A DNA stretch of 64,000 nucleotides from Epichloe hybrida (lineage: Eukaryota; Ascomycota; Sordariomycetes; Hypocreales; Clavicipitaceae): assembly GCA_019022495.1 (NCBI GenBank), contig JAFEKR010000041.1:62001-126000 (forward strand), written 5' to 3'. Below the pieces are notes generated by a model that worked only from the letters and a program-made list of their open reading frames with translations, was not told the origin of the DNA and made no database searches. Position 1 is the first letter of the stretch. Each line of letters starts with the position of its first letter. Of the stretch, positions 11,774 through 21,894 are shown one piece after another. The translations under genes were made by a program, and so were the position numbers.

Positions 11774-12480
11774 GGTGATTGATGGTAAAAAATGGACGGA
11801 CAGTGGAAGAAAGATGGCCCCTGCAGGGAGATGACGGACGGATGGGGGCTGAGGTGCTTCGCTGCGACGAGCGACGCGAGAAAAGTGTCGGTCGTCGCGT
11901 AAATGGGCGACGGACGGCAGAGTCGAGATTCAAGCTGAGCCATCACGTGATGCGCGTCAACGCGTGCAATTTCTGCTACTCCACTGCTCCACTACGCCAC
12001 ACTCCAACAAGAGCTGAAGTCCTCGTGATGACGCATGTAGAATTTTTTGCCGCCGCCCGTTCGAAAAGGCCGCTGACCAAGCTTGGCTTGGTTCCGCAGA
12101 ACGTGAACGTATTGTCGTCCGAGGTGCGAGAGCAAACCGCTGTTGAATGGTGGCATGAAGAATTGCTGGAAGAGTAACGACAAGTAGCAAGAGCCTCGAG
12201 CACGCCATACCTGCCGCGGGCTCGTGGTGAGAGCACTGAGGACACACACTTCGCCCATTATTCACACGTGCAACAATACCGCGGTTTTATCAATCCACTT
12301 GCATATGTAGAACCCCAAATTGAGTCGCCGTAGCAAAACTCGGTAAAAAAAAACTACTACTAGCCAACTAACTACTGCGTACTCGTTACGCCGCTGCCAT
12401 CACGCTTCACTCACTCACTCATCCGACGACCCCGCCGCTCTTCCGACTTCTCACAGTGCCGTGTTCGGAAATGCTTCTTC
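11774..12480. promoter_or_regulatory. Divergent promoter region of SPT16 and the CMD-like gene
   Basis: 707 bp between two divergent start codons. A 132-codon plus-strand frame here (11779-12177) has no family resemblance and is not called. Short CTCACTCACTCA repeats at 12409-12422. Nothing else recognised. Confidence 0.45.
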
Positions 12481-13261
12481 ATGTCATCACAGTCACATAG
12501 TTTGTTCCCGAGCCCTCCTCCAACAATGAGACTCCCATACGTCGCCAACCCCCCGCCAGCGTCCACACGTCAAGACGCCGAGATCATCGAGCGCATCCAA
12601 CAACGTCGCGCGCCTCGAGCCCTCCAACCGCTGGATCTCGCCCTCCTACACTCGCCCCCCCTCGCCGACGGCTGGAACTCCTTCCTCGGGGCCGTGCGCA
12701 CAAAGACCAACCTGGCCGCCGATCTTCGAGAGCTCGCCATCTCCCGCGTCGCGGTGTGCAACAGCGCTTGGTATGAATGGAAACACCATGCCCCGCTGGC
12801 AGTCGAGGCAGGTGTAAGCAACGAGGCTCTCGAGACAGTCAAGCAGGAGGGGGAGCTGGCCGAGGTAGAGAAACCGGCCGCGTTGAATGACAGACAATGG
12901 GCCGTGCTGCTTTACACGGATGAGATGACGAGAAATGTGCAGGTCAGGGATGAGACGTTTGCGAGGTTGGAGAGTCTGTTTGATGATAGGGAGGTGGTTG
13001 AGATTACGGGAACGGTGAGCTCACCACAACATGACCAGAGAGCCTTTTTACTTTTAACTAATTTTTTTTTTCTTTTACTCATCTTTGTCAAGGTTGCTGC
13101 TTATAACTGCGTGAGCCGGTTCTTGGTTGCACTGGACGGTAAGGCACCTGGTCTCACCACTCATGTCATGTTGCCAACTGGTTTTTTTTCTGACACATTC
13201 TGAATAAGTGGGCGAGAGAAATGGTACAGGCCCAGACGACGTGGCAACTCATTCGCTGTGA
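12481..13261 (+). CDS. Carboxymuconolactone decarboxylase-like (AhpD-fold) protein
   Basis: Three exons in phase: 12481-13014, 13093-13138 and 13209-13261, giving 210 residues (195 if the second ATG at 12526 is used). The first intron acceptor is CAAG and the second intron has CTGAC and AATAAG. The core RELAISRVAVCNSAWYEWKH followed by HAPLAVEAGVS and a later VEITGTVAAYNCVSRF are typical of the CMD/AhpD-like fold widespread in ascomycetes. The CxxC pair of peroxidase-active AhpD is not visible in the helix where it would be expected, so a peroxidase role is not supported; these fungal proteins are often associated with aromatic or lactone catabolism but function here is unknown. The third exon is short and ends DDVATHSL. 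Confidence 0.85.
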
Positions 13262-13699
13262 GGTGCGGTGGCTTCATGACGTTGATAAATTAAAGTTATG
13301 GAAGAAGCAGTCAACGACCGGGCCTCAAGAGAAAAATGAAACTGGGGGTATCCTATCTAAGTCAATGTGACGAGTGAAGGGGAGAATAAAATTTGAGAGT
13401 CACGGCTTTCTCAACAACGCCATTCTTTACAATCATGCTTCATAAGCACGTCCCAAGTTTTCCATAACAGTTCGTAATACTCATCCAAACGTCTGTCTGT
13501 GCTTCTGCTACTATCGAATAAGCGACAATGCTGTTTATACTTGTCGGGTCCGCCATATAGGCAGATAACGATGTATCGTGCATCGGGTTGTGGGGTTGTG
13601 TCGGGTTGCACTCCCTTCTGCAAAAGAGGGCAAAGCTTGATATTCTGGTGGCGGGAGGAGAGGGGCCCAACAGCAGATACATGAATAGTGTGCTGGTCG
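13262..13699. other. Convergent intergenic region
   Basis: 438 bp between the stop of the CMD-like gene and the stop of the minus-strand membrane-protein gene. Short frames here are not convincing. Nothing else seen. Confidence 0.4.
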
Positions 13700-14431
13700 C
13701 TAAGGAGTCGTCCGTGCCATGGCGAGCTCTATCGAGGCATGGCGTTGCTGCATCCGCGGCGACGTCTGCAACTCTTGCACGACGCCTGCCCAGCCCTTCC
13801 TGTGAGGCGTAATGACGTTTTCTTGATGGCCGATCGCTTGGGTAGTGAGTCGTCTCAGCGGCGGGCGCTTCACAGCACTTTCGGTGAAAGATTTCTTGAG
13901 CGAGGGCTTCGTGGGGCTCATCAAGGGCAGCATGCTCATCATCTTCTCAGGGTCTCTGGGCAGTGGGGGCGGGGGAGGGGGGTTCTTGTCGACGACGGAT
14001 GTCATGATGCCCAAGTAGACGACGAGGAATCGCATTCTCAACAGATCCAGCCTTCTGACTCTGTCCTCCAACTGACTTCGCCTGGCACCCCAGAGCACCC
14101 TCGCGCTCGTTCTCAGCGTAGTCGCGCCTTCTGACACCACCATGCCGTTGAGCTGCTCGCGCAAGTCGTCCCCCCCCTTCTGAATCTCACGCAGGAGCTG
14201 GCCGAGGCGGATTTTGTCCTCGAGGCGCTGGACCTTGGCCACGTCCCGATCGTAGCTTTCGTTTTCCTGTATGGAAAAGTCGACCGTGTCGATGAAAGTG
14301 ACAATCTCCTGCGGTGCCGCGACGTAGGCTGTCCAGTAAGCGGCCGCGACCTGGCCGACGACAATGAGAGACAGAAAAAGGGCGGTCAAGACAATGATGA
14401 TGGTCCATTGTAGCCAGCCAGATTCGGACAT
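13700..14431 (-). CDS. Single-span membrane protein, function unknown
   Basis: An intronless frame of 243 residues from ATG 14431 (MSESGWLQWT). An upstream in-frame GTG at 14458 is not used as start. Residues 8-35 form one hydrophobic segment (IIIVLTALFLSLIVVGQVAA), which could be a signal anchor. It is followed by a charged helical region with heptad-like spacing (about 60-150), a Pro-run (about 155-160, DKNPPPPPPLP) and a basic, Ser/Pro-rich C-terminus. The coding texture and codon use match neighbouring genes and the reverse strand lacks a competing frame. I recognise no domain. It may face the cytosol with its C-terminal part. Confidence 0.7.
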   Translation of the reverse strand: MSESGWLQWTIIIVLTALFLSLIVVGQVAAAYWTAYVAAPQEIVTFIDTVDFSIQENESYDRDVAKVQRLEDKIRLGQLLREIQKGGDDLREQLNGMVVSEGATTLRTSARVLWGARRSQLEDRVRRLDLLRMRFLVVYLGIMTSVVDKNPPPPPPLPRDPEKMMSMLPLMSPTKPSLKKSFTESAVKRPPLRRLTTQAIGHQENVITPHRKGWAGVVQELQTSPRMQQRHASIELAMARTTP

Positions 14432-15267
14432 GACGAAGAGGAGGTCGGTGATGCGCACACAGTGATGGCTTCACAGCTGGCTGGTGTCATGATCTGGCGG
14501 AGCAAGCAGAGGTTCGTTGTGCGCAGTCCACGGCGGCGCATGGGAAGAGAGAGGGCAAACGGGTTATAAAGAGTGGCGACGGAAGGCTGGGAAGCTGGGA
14601 AGAGGACCGCCCAATTATAAGCTGGGCTGGCCTGCGAATGGCCCGCGAATGGCCCGCGAATGGCCTGCGAATGGGCACGGCAAGCCGCCTGTTTGATTCT
14701 GTCGGCCGCCCTAGCCTAGAGCTTGCATCTGCCTTGTTGGCGCGCGCCCTACATACATAATAAAATCCCTGCCATCCTGGTCGGCCTTCCCCTGCATCCA
14801 TCCTACGCCCACTGCATCTGCCAAAAAGAAGCATAATAGATCCACAACCGGCCCTATTCTTGTTAATATTCTTGTGCTGACAATAACAATGTGATCCGTA
14901 ATACGGACAAATACGAAGGGCACCCAGTTGGGAGGGAAGCCGGCGGGTCTGCGGTGGCAGGTGGCAGGTGGCACATGGAACGCGAATTCACGCAGTCTCT
15001 CACACCATCAAATGCCTTCTTTTCCGTGTTTTTTGTAAACTGGCAGAACAAGGCACGCCAGAATGGGGCCGGGACGACGATCGGCCCGGCAGCAGCCGCA
15101 AGCTCTGCGGTAGGTCGCGCAGACCACGTCAACATGGGAGCTTATGCACACCACCACCACCACCACCACCAACCCTCCAGCTTTTGTTGCCGCGCATCGT
15201 GTTCGGACGGAACACACTTCGAAACTTCGAAAATCCCCTAGCCCAGCCCAGTAGACAGCCGACAGCC
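14432..15267. promoter_or_regulatory. Divergent promoter region with an 11-bp tandem repeat
   Basis: 836 bp between the membrane-protein gene (minus) and BUD32 (plus). Positions 14629-14672 hold four near-identical 11-bp units (GGCCYGCGAAT). A CAC trinucleotide run lies at 15150-15170. No gene is seen. Confidence 0.5.
14629..14672. repeat. Four-copy 11-bp tandem repeat
   Basis: Four adjacent units of GGCCTGCGAAT or GGCCCGCGAAT; units 1 and 4 have T and units 2 and 3 have C at position 5. It lies about 200 bp upstream of the start at 14431. Confidence 0.85.
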
Positions 15268-16053
15268 ATGGCCGCTCCAACAACGGCAGAACCCTCGCCC
15301 CCTCCAACTCACCAGTTCCCTCTTCCCAAGATTCTCGAATACCCCGCCTCAACCCCTCCATGCCTCATCACGCAGGGCGCCGAAGGCCGACTATACAAAA
15401 CCACATATCTTACTCCCGATACGCCGTGCGCATTGAAGTACCGACCGCCCAAGCCTTGGCGGCATCCCATCCTCGACCAGCGGCTCACCAAGCACCGAAT
15501 TCTATCCGAGGCTCGTATTCTCGTCAAGTGTCAGAGAGATGGCCTGCGCGTCCCCGCCGTGTACGCCATCGACGAGAGCGCAGGATGGCTGATGCTGGAA
15601 TGGATACAAGGGACGCCAGTACGAGTCAACATAAACAAGTGGCTGGGTAGCAGGACGGAAGGCATCGAAGACGATGCCAGGCTCAAAGACCTCATGAGAC
15701 GGATTGGCATAGCCGTCGGCAGCATGCACAAGATCGGCATAGTCCACGGTGATTTGACGACGAGCAACATGATGCTCAGCCCGCCATCAGAGACGTCGGA
15801 GCAAGTAGACGACCTCTGCGGGGACATTGTCATCATAGACCTTGGCCTGGCGAGTGGAGCGGTTCACGAGGAGGAACGTGCTGTGGATTTGTATGTTTTG
15901 GAAAGAGCCTTTGGGAGCACACATCCACGCGCAGAGTGCCTTTTTGGTGAGCTTCTGGATGCGTATGGGGGGTGCTTCAAACAGGCACCCACGGTGTTGA
16001 GGAAACTGGAAGACGTGCGGATGAGAGGCCGAAAACGAAGTATGCTCGGCTGA
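15268..16053 (+). CDS. BUD32: BUD32 kinase of the EKC/KEOPS complex
   Basis: Single exon, 261 residues from ATG 15268 (MAAPTTAEPS). The start is chosen because upstream sequence in frame is not conserved in character. The Bud32/PRPK hallmarks are present: ITQGAEGRLYKT as a modified nucleotide loop, CALKYRPPKPWRHPILD around the ATP-binding Lys, RILVKCQRDGLRVPAVYAID, HGDLTTSNMML as catalytic loop and DLGLAS in place of DFG. The C-terminus ends RMRGRKRSMLG, near the basic tail expected for Bud32 (usually RxxGRKR). Bud32 is the atypical kinase/ATPase partner of Kae1, Gon7, Cgi121 and Pcc1 for t6A modification of tRNA and telomere maintenance. No other KEOPS gene is next to it. Confidence 0.96.
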   Translation: MAAPTTAEPSPPPTHQFPLPKILEYPASTPPCLITQGAEGRLYKTTYLTPDTPCALKYRPPKPWRHPILDQRLTKHRILSEARILVKCQRDGLRVPAVYAIDESAGWLMLEWIQGTPVRVNINKWLGSRTEGIEDDARLKDLMRRIGIAVGSMHKIGIVHGDLTTSNMMLSPPSETSEQVDDLCGDIVIIDLGLASGAVHEEERAVDLYVLERAFGSTHPRAECLFGELLDAYGGCFKQAPTVLRKLEDVRMRGRKRSMLG

Positions 16054-16434
16054 GGGAGGCACGCGATGTCAAGCCGCAACGGGATACGAGCGAAAGCGTC
16101 GTCAAGTGTAGGGAAATAGTGTTTGACCTTTGACGTCAATACGTCTTCGTTACATTGACGCAAAACGGAACGCTCGCTATAGCAGAAACCGAAAAAACCC
16201 TTTCGAGATATCCCCAGGGTAAAAAATAAAAATAAAAAATAGGCAATACGACAAGAAATGATAGAGATGATCCACCCTAGACAACCGATGTGTACAGATG
16301 AGGAGATATATATATAAGGCACCTGATACCATCCCATAATAAATAAATATGCGCCTTGCCTCGCCTAGCGACCTGCGTGCCTTTTCTCCGTGCCGCTCTC
16401 GTGACCCCTACCACTCTGTCTTTGCCTTCAATGG
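16054..16434. other. Convergent intergenic region
   Basis: 381 bp between the stops of BUD32 and the glutamate-cysteine ligase regulatory subunit. AT-rich tract AAAAATAAAAATAAAAAATA near 16220-16242 and ATATATATA near 16306. Fits two opposing 3' UTRs; no gene seen. Confidence 0.45.
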
Positions 16435-17541
16435 TCATTCTTCGTCATCATCTAGCCCTCCCTGCACCAGTTCGGCACCGGCAAAATATCCCTTGTTCTC
16501 AATCACACCACGGTCTCGCACGAATGCCATGTATCGCACGACCCATTGCGGCACGATGTTTCCCTGTAAGCCGACGCCTCCGCTCTCCTCGTCCGCCAAG
16601 ACATTTGCTCCACGAATGCCCGAGCCAAGTAATTCTCGCAAGGTCCCACGGGGCAAGATGTCTGTACAGTCTCGATGGACGTTGAGCTCTATGCCATGCT
16701 CGGCGGCAAGCTTCTTCAGCGGCGGCGGTACGTTGCAGCAGTCCTGCAGGTTGATCTGATCCACGGCAGGAGGAACACCAGCCCGCTCGATGAAGGCGCT
16801 CAGCTTTTCGCTGCCAAATTCGGCAACACCCAGTCTCTTGGCGACTCCCTGGTTGTGTAAATCCTCAAACGTCTTCCACGTGGCCAGCTCCTCGTCGAGA
16901 TTGCCTTGGCGGGCGTTCTTCTTGTCCGCTTCCCACTCGCAGGTACCCTCGAACGAAATGCCGGGGAAGGACGCGACAAGCAGATCGATTGTCTGGGTGC
17001 CCAACTCTTTGCCGACGAGGGCCAGCGCCTCGCGGACGTATTGCCCACGTTCAGTGACCGAGGTTCCCGGCAGGAGGAACAACTTGACGGTGATCTCGTA
17101 CTGATTCGCATCGTCGCGCAACCCAGCGGCCTGCCAGTTGATTCGCGGGATGTACAGAACTTCTCCGTCTCGCTCTGTCCAATCTTCAACCGGGGTTGGT
17201 GGCGTGCAAGTGCCGCCATGGATGCCGTCGCCGTTCCCGTTCGCGAAACCGTTCGCGGAACCGTTCACGGCACCACCGTTCGTTTTCGCATTCGAGGCTG
17301 CGGCGTAGTCGCGCTTCGCTTCGGAGAAGTTGTCGCGCAGGGAGTTCAGAAGCTCTAGGTTGGACCTGTTTCCGCTGCCCGACTTGCGAATGACTGATGG
17401 CCCGGAGGACATGACATTGCTACAATGGTCGAAAGAATTCGAATTCGAGTCAGCCCGCCTTTTGTTCCATCACATCACATGCAGGGTCCCCGGTGAGCAG
17501 GCGGCGGGAACATACCCTGTGGATAACACCAGCTTCGTCAT
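16435..17541 (-). CDS. Glutamate-cysteine ligase regulatory (modifier) subunit
   Basis: Two exons: a 26-nt first exon 17541-17516 (MTKLVLSTG) and a long exon 17419-16435. The intron has donor GG|GTATGT and acceptor TTGTAG; joining them yields LSTGNVMSSGPSVIRKSGSGN, the usual N-terminus of the family. Total 336 residues. The fold is an aldo/keto-reductase barrel with WEADKKNARQGNLDEELATW and DQINLQDCCNVPPPLK blocks. The GCLM-type subunit binds the catalytic subunit and lowers feedback inhibition by glutathione, controlling the first step of glutathione synthesis. A low-complexity insert (NGSANGFANGNG, about residues 60-75) is coded by near-repeats of GTTCGCGAA. The catalytic subunit is not in this window. 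Confidence 0.93.
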
Positions 17542-18243
17542 GGCGGGCAGGAATCTGCAACAAACCGGTTGGAGGAGAAGTGATCAGTGATGACCCGGGT
17601 AGCTATTGGTTCCGAAAGGGGGTATACTCCGTACATGTAGTGGGAGAAACGGGATTTAGATGTAAAGAGGCATTTGTCAGCATAACGCGCTCCGGCCGCA
17701 GGACCTATCTATGTACAGTACCAATGCATCTTTTACGCTCCTCCAGGCAGGCTATTATGACACCATCGAAGAAAAATGGGTTAATAATGCGGGGTGGGTC
17801 TCATTGGCATCCTGCGATGCGAATCAGTTGACTCCATGATGAATCACGGAATCGCTCACCTTCTAGTCCGTATGACGGGTCGGATGTTCGAAACGACTGC
17901 CATTTGCTTGCCTACTGACTGGATGTGGCCTTTGTGCTTGCTTGTGTGCTCTTGACCGGAACCTGTATTCGATTAGTGGCCAAGAAGGCGTTTTTTTTCT
18001 GTTGCCGCTAGCTTCTGTCACAGCTAGATGCCATCATATTCGGAGATGAAGCCTCCCCTCCCCCCACTCTTGGAAGCCTTGCTGGCTCGTCGCCAACCTG
18101 CCCAAATTGCCCTGAGCGTCGAATGAGCAATGGAACCTCCACCTCACAACAGCCCACACGCTGCACACGCGAGTTTCTGACCACCCTCTTTCACACACAT
18201 CCCGTTTCTCGCGAAGCTGGGTGATGTGCATCATTTTCTCACA
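17542..18243. promoter_or_regulatory. Divergent promoter region
   Basis: 702 bp between the divergent starts of the glutamate-cysteine ligase subunit gene and the sigma adaptin gene. No frame or RNA gene is supported. Confidence 0.45.
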
Positions 18244-19090
18244 ATGGCAGTTCAGTACGCTGGTGCTCCTTGCTTACAGCCCCTGGCCGCCGTGTCCGCG
18301 AAACTGACAAGTGGCCTAGATATCTGATTTTATTATCCCGACAGGGCAAAGTGGTTCGTCGCTCTCCTTGAGCAATCATGACAATCGAACGTACGTCGGA
18401 ACTGACTTGGGAAACGTGTAGCGTCTTGCCAAGTGGTTCACTACTTTGTCTCCCAGAGACAAGGCCAAGATTGTCAAAGATGTGGCACAACTGGTCCTCG
18501 CTCGTCGAACGCGGATGTGCAACTTCCTAGAGTATAAGGGTTCGTGGCCGCAAATCGGACAGGAAATTGACTGCATACAATAATAGCCGGGCTGACCTGC
18601 AATCTTGACAGACACAAAGATTGTCTACCGCCGATATGCGTCGCTCTTTTTCATTGCCGGATGCTCATCCGACGACAATGAACTGATCAGCCTAGAGATC
18701 ATTCACCGCTACGTCGAACAGATGGACAAATATTATGGCAACGTGTGCGAACTCGACATCATATTCTCCTTTACAAAAGCATATTATATTCTCGATGAGC
18801 TTCTCCTCGCCGGCGAACTGCAAGAGAGCAGTAAGAAGAACGTCCTGAGATGCATAGGCCAGCAGGACTCCCTGGAAGACATGGAGGTACGTACAACCGT
18901 CTGATATCGCTACTAGTGCTGGTGATACCGATTTTCTCCCTACCGCTCGATGTGCCTGGACATGTGTTCGTGTGCGCAATTTTGTCTCATTGCATGCACC
19001 CGGGCAAATAAGTCGAACCAGCTGACGCGGGAGTGCATTCGTGTGTTTCCACAACACCAGGTCGAGGATGATGTAACCAAACTTATGTGA
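18244..19090 (+). CDS. AP-1 clathrin adaptor sigma subunit
   Basis: Five exons. The first has only 11 nt (ATG GCA GTT CA at 18244-18254), then comes [11 protein letters not shown] (about 18322-18354), then [18 protein letters not shown]... to FLEYK (about 18421-18540), then [14 protein letters not shown] to QDSLEDME (18611-18885), and finally VEDDVTKLM stop at 19088-19090. All joints keep phase and reproduce the sigma adaptin from its first residues; total about 157. Residues such as [32 protein letters not shown] and [13 protein letters not shown] mark a sigma-1 (AP-1) adaptin of the longin-like fold. AP-1 sorts cargo between trans-Golgi and endosomes. The donor of the second intron is GTTCGT, a weak variant. 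Confidence 0.93.
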
Positions 19091-20730
19091 GGGGGCTTCC
19101 GATGCTCTCGGTGTCGTGACGAGAAGAGTCATAGGAAGGCATTGCCCCGTGGTCCCTCCATCATCTCTGCGATGCCGACTCACGATACCCGCCGCTTCTT
19201 CAAGTCTCGGAACGCTGCAGCTTCATGTGTATTGGGATTTGGATGATAATAACAATTGTCATGAGTTTTGAAGGATTGCGAAGTGTTTTTGACTACAGTT
19301 GTTGTTGTTGCTGTTGTTGTAGAAATGACGATGGACATTGACACTTGGATTTGGCAGGTCAATATAGACGTCCAGAAGAGCTTGAGGCACGCAGGCCTGA
19401 TCTGACCGAGGAAAAGAATTAGCAACGAGATCGGCCGTCGAGAACTCTACGAACATGTCTCCGCTTCACAACAGCCGCATCAGGATTCAGGGTGTGCGCG
19501 GGCTGCTCGGGCACTTGCGACTTTTCAGACATGAATCAAGACGTTGCTGGGAGTTGGCTACAGTTTATCCTTTGTGTGTATATTATCTTTGAGGATGGAT
19601 CACCGTCCTTTGTAACAACAAGAGATAGACGCCCCACTTCAGCTGCTAGAGAGAAGAATTCGTTTTCCGCAGTTGTTGATGGAGCATTCAAGATTTCCCC
19701 AGGGACGGAGAACGCTACCAGACAGACTTTCCCATCATCGAGTCAGGAGAACAAGCATCACCATGGCTGGCGAGCGAAAGCTGTTCGGTGGGTGCTGATC
19801 CGACCTTCTCACACACGAAAGTCGGGAGATACGAAGAACAATGACGAAAGATGAATTCACGCTCACAATTTCGCGTCGCACCAGTGCAGGCAGTATGCGT
19901 TGCTTGTGTGTCGTTGGTGATGCACGCTGGCTGTCAACTTGTGTCGCATCATGCGCAAGCCCCACCCCCCATCAGCAAACAGATTGGCCGTGTCGGGCTC
20001 GTGTGGTGCTGTCGTGTGCTGTCGTCACTGGTCTCCGTTACGCTTCCAAGTACCGAGCGCAGCTGAAAGCGGACCGACCGACCACCACAAACCACACTTG
20101 CAGCAGCAGCCGGCAGCCAGCAGGCCTCGTTGACCACTGGCTGAGAGACGTTGAACGTTGATCACATCACCTCCTCCGGTCCCCACCACGCGCTGCCTCT
20201 CTCCTTCGTCATCCTCACCACCATCCCCCCCCTCATCTCAGCCTCATCGACAGCCATGTCTGCCGAACCTTGTTGCTAGACTCATTGGTCTGGCCAGTTG
20301 ACTTCCTATTTGGACCAGAACAAGGTCTCAAGCACTCAACGCGCGCACATCTCCTTGGATATCTGCCGAGTGACGTCTTGGCAGAAACACCACGGGCCGC
20401 CCAATCAACATCATTCGACTGCGAACGTTCGCGAAGACATCGCGCGCGACGCCTTGTTTGTTTAGCAAATTGGCAGAGAAGATCTCCCGCTTCTGAGTTG
20501 CTACCACCTGCCAACCCTCCACGATTGCGAGCCTTGCTCCCTCACAATATCCCATCTCCTTCCGGAACACCGCTTGCTACACTCCGCATTTCATGATCCC
20601 CGTTTCAGTTTCGGCCAATATATCGCCTGCAACCCAGTCGCTTTGCCTGTAACGGCCACTGCTTCTCGAAAGAAAAATTGGCGACGCGCATCCTACCAAA
20701 ATCAGGCAACTGAGATCGATCATCGCCAAG
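19091..20730. promoter_or_regulatory. Long intergenic region, 3' side of sigma adaptin and leader of MAF1
   Basis: 1.64 kb between two plus-strand genes. No frame looks like a protein. The last 700 bp (from about 20000) are pyrimidine-rich and likely contain the MAF1 promoter and a long leader. A tiny frame ATGTCTGCCGAACC... closing after 7 codons at 20256-20279 may act as an upstream ORF; this is inference. A GTTGTTGTTGCTGTTGTTGT stretch at 19300-19320 is a short microsatellite. Confidence 0.4.
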
Positions 20731-21894
20731 ATGAAGGTTAGTCTGGCTCAGCAGCCACGTGCAGAATAGCAATGCGATGGAAACCGATGCATCTTACTAA
20801 CAAATACTGGTTTACCCTAGTATCTCCCAGTCCATGATTTCGAAGCCGTCACGAGCGCGCTCAACTTTAACACACCCGATTGCAACGTAACAGGCGGCTG
20901 CGATCTGTACACGACAAAGTCGACGGGCTCTGACAAGAAACTATACAAGAACATTGACAAGGATCTGAGCTCGCAACATGCTGCTCTGCTGAAACTGGGC
21001 GCGAGCCTGTCGCCACCCGATCGCGAGCATATGCTAGCGACCTCGCCCACTATGCAGTTATTCTCCACCTCGAGCGCGTTTGGCCCGTTGTCGGAACTGT
21101 CCAGTAGACGAACATTCGCCTACCTGATTGCGACCCTGAATGCGAGCCACCCACACTACGACTTCTCCCACGTCTTGCGACCAGGCGATTTCAAGCGTGA
21201 AAGAAACCTGCGCCGCGTCATGGTGAACCTGGACTCTATTTTGCAAAACGTGCGGCCTGGACCCGAGGCAGCCTCGTTCGACTCATCAATGGGCAGTGAG
21301 CTAAACTCGGTTTGGGGCCCACAATGCTGGTCATTGATAGACAAGGAGATGCGCCTCAACGAGTGTACGATATTCAGCTATCGCCCTGATCCAGATCCCT
21401 TTGAAGAGGACGAAAGCGCCATCTGGGCAGTGCATTACTTCTTCTTCAACAGAGCCTTGAAACGAGTCGCGTATCTCTATGTGAGAGTCGTTCCCGTCAT
21501 CTCATCTACCAGTCCGACATTACGCCCTATGCGCGTTGGCCAACCAAAAAGACACATTGGTGCCGATGCCGATGCCGATGCCGATGGCGCAGCAAAGCGT
21601 GCCAAGTACTGGCTCGGCGATCGCGATGTCGAACTCGTCAACTCGCTTAATGACGACGAGAACCAAACAGACGACGGTCTGTACTGGAATCGGGGCGAAG
21701 ACGGTGATCTCGTCTTGTTTTCGGAAGACGAATTCTTGGGGGAGGGGGAGGAGGAGGAAGAAGCCGAAGACGACGACGACGACGACGACCTGAATGACGA
21801 CGACGACGACGACGACCTGAATGACGACGACACACGCATGCTAGACAAGGAGAGACTGATGAGCGAAGACATTGCTGGACGGTTGGAGATTTAG
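20731..21894 (+). CDS. MAF1: MAF1, repressor of RNA polymerase III
   Basis: Two exons: a 6-nt coding first exon (ATGAAG, 20731-20736) and 20821-21894, separated by an 84-nt intron with GTTAGT and CCCTAG. The product of 359 residues starts MKYLPVHDFEAVTSAL, which is the family N-terminus and proves the microexon. Later blocks are TFAYLIATLNASHPHYDFS, RRVMVNLDSIL, LNECTIFSYRPDPDPF and WAVHYFFFNRALKRVAYLY, all Maf1 signatures. Maf1 binds Pol III when dephosphorylated under stress and stops tRNA and 5S rRNA synthesis. A Ser/Thr-poor C-terminal tail has two perfect-looking copies of a Asp-run ending in DLND, coded by GAC repeats, and an earlier DADADAD run from GATGCC repeats. Confidence 0.96.

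Noticed and set aside
11779..12177. 132-codon plus-strand frame upstream of SPT16
   Set aside because: Lies in a divergent promoter, low protein character, no motif.
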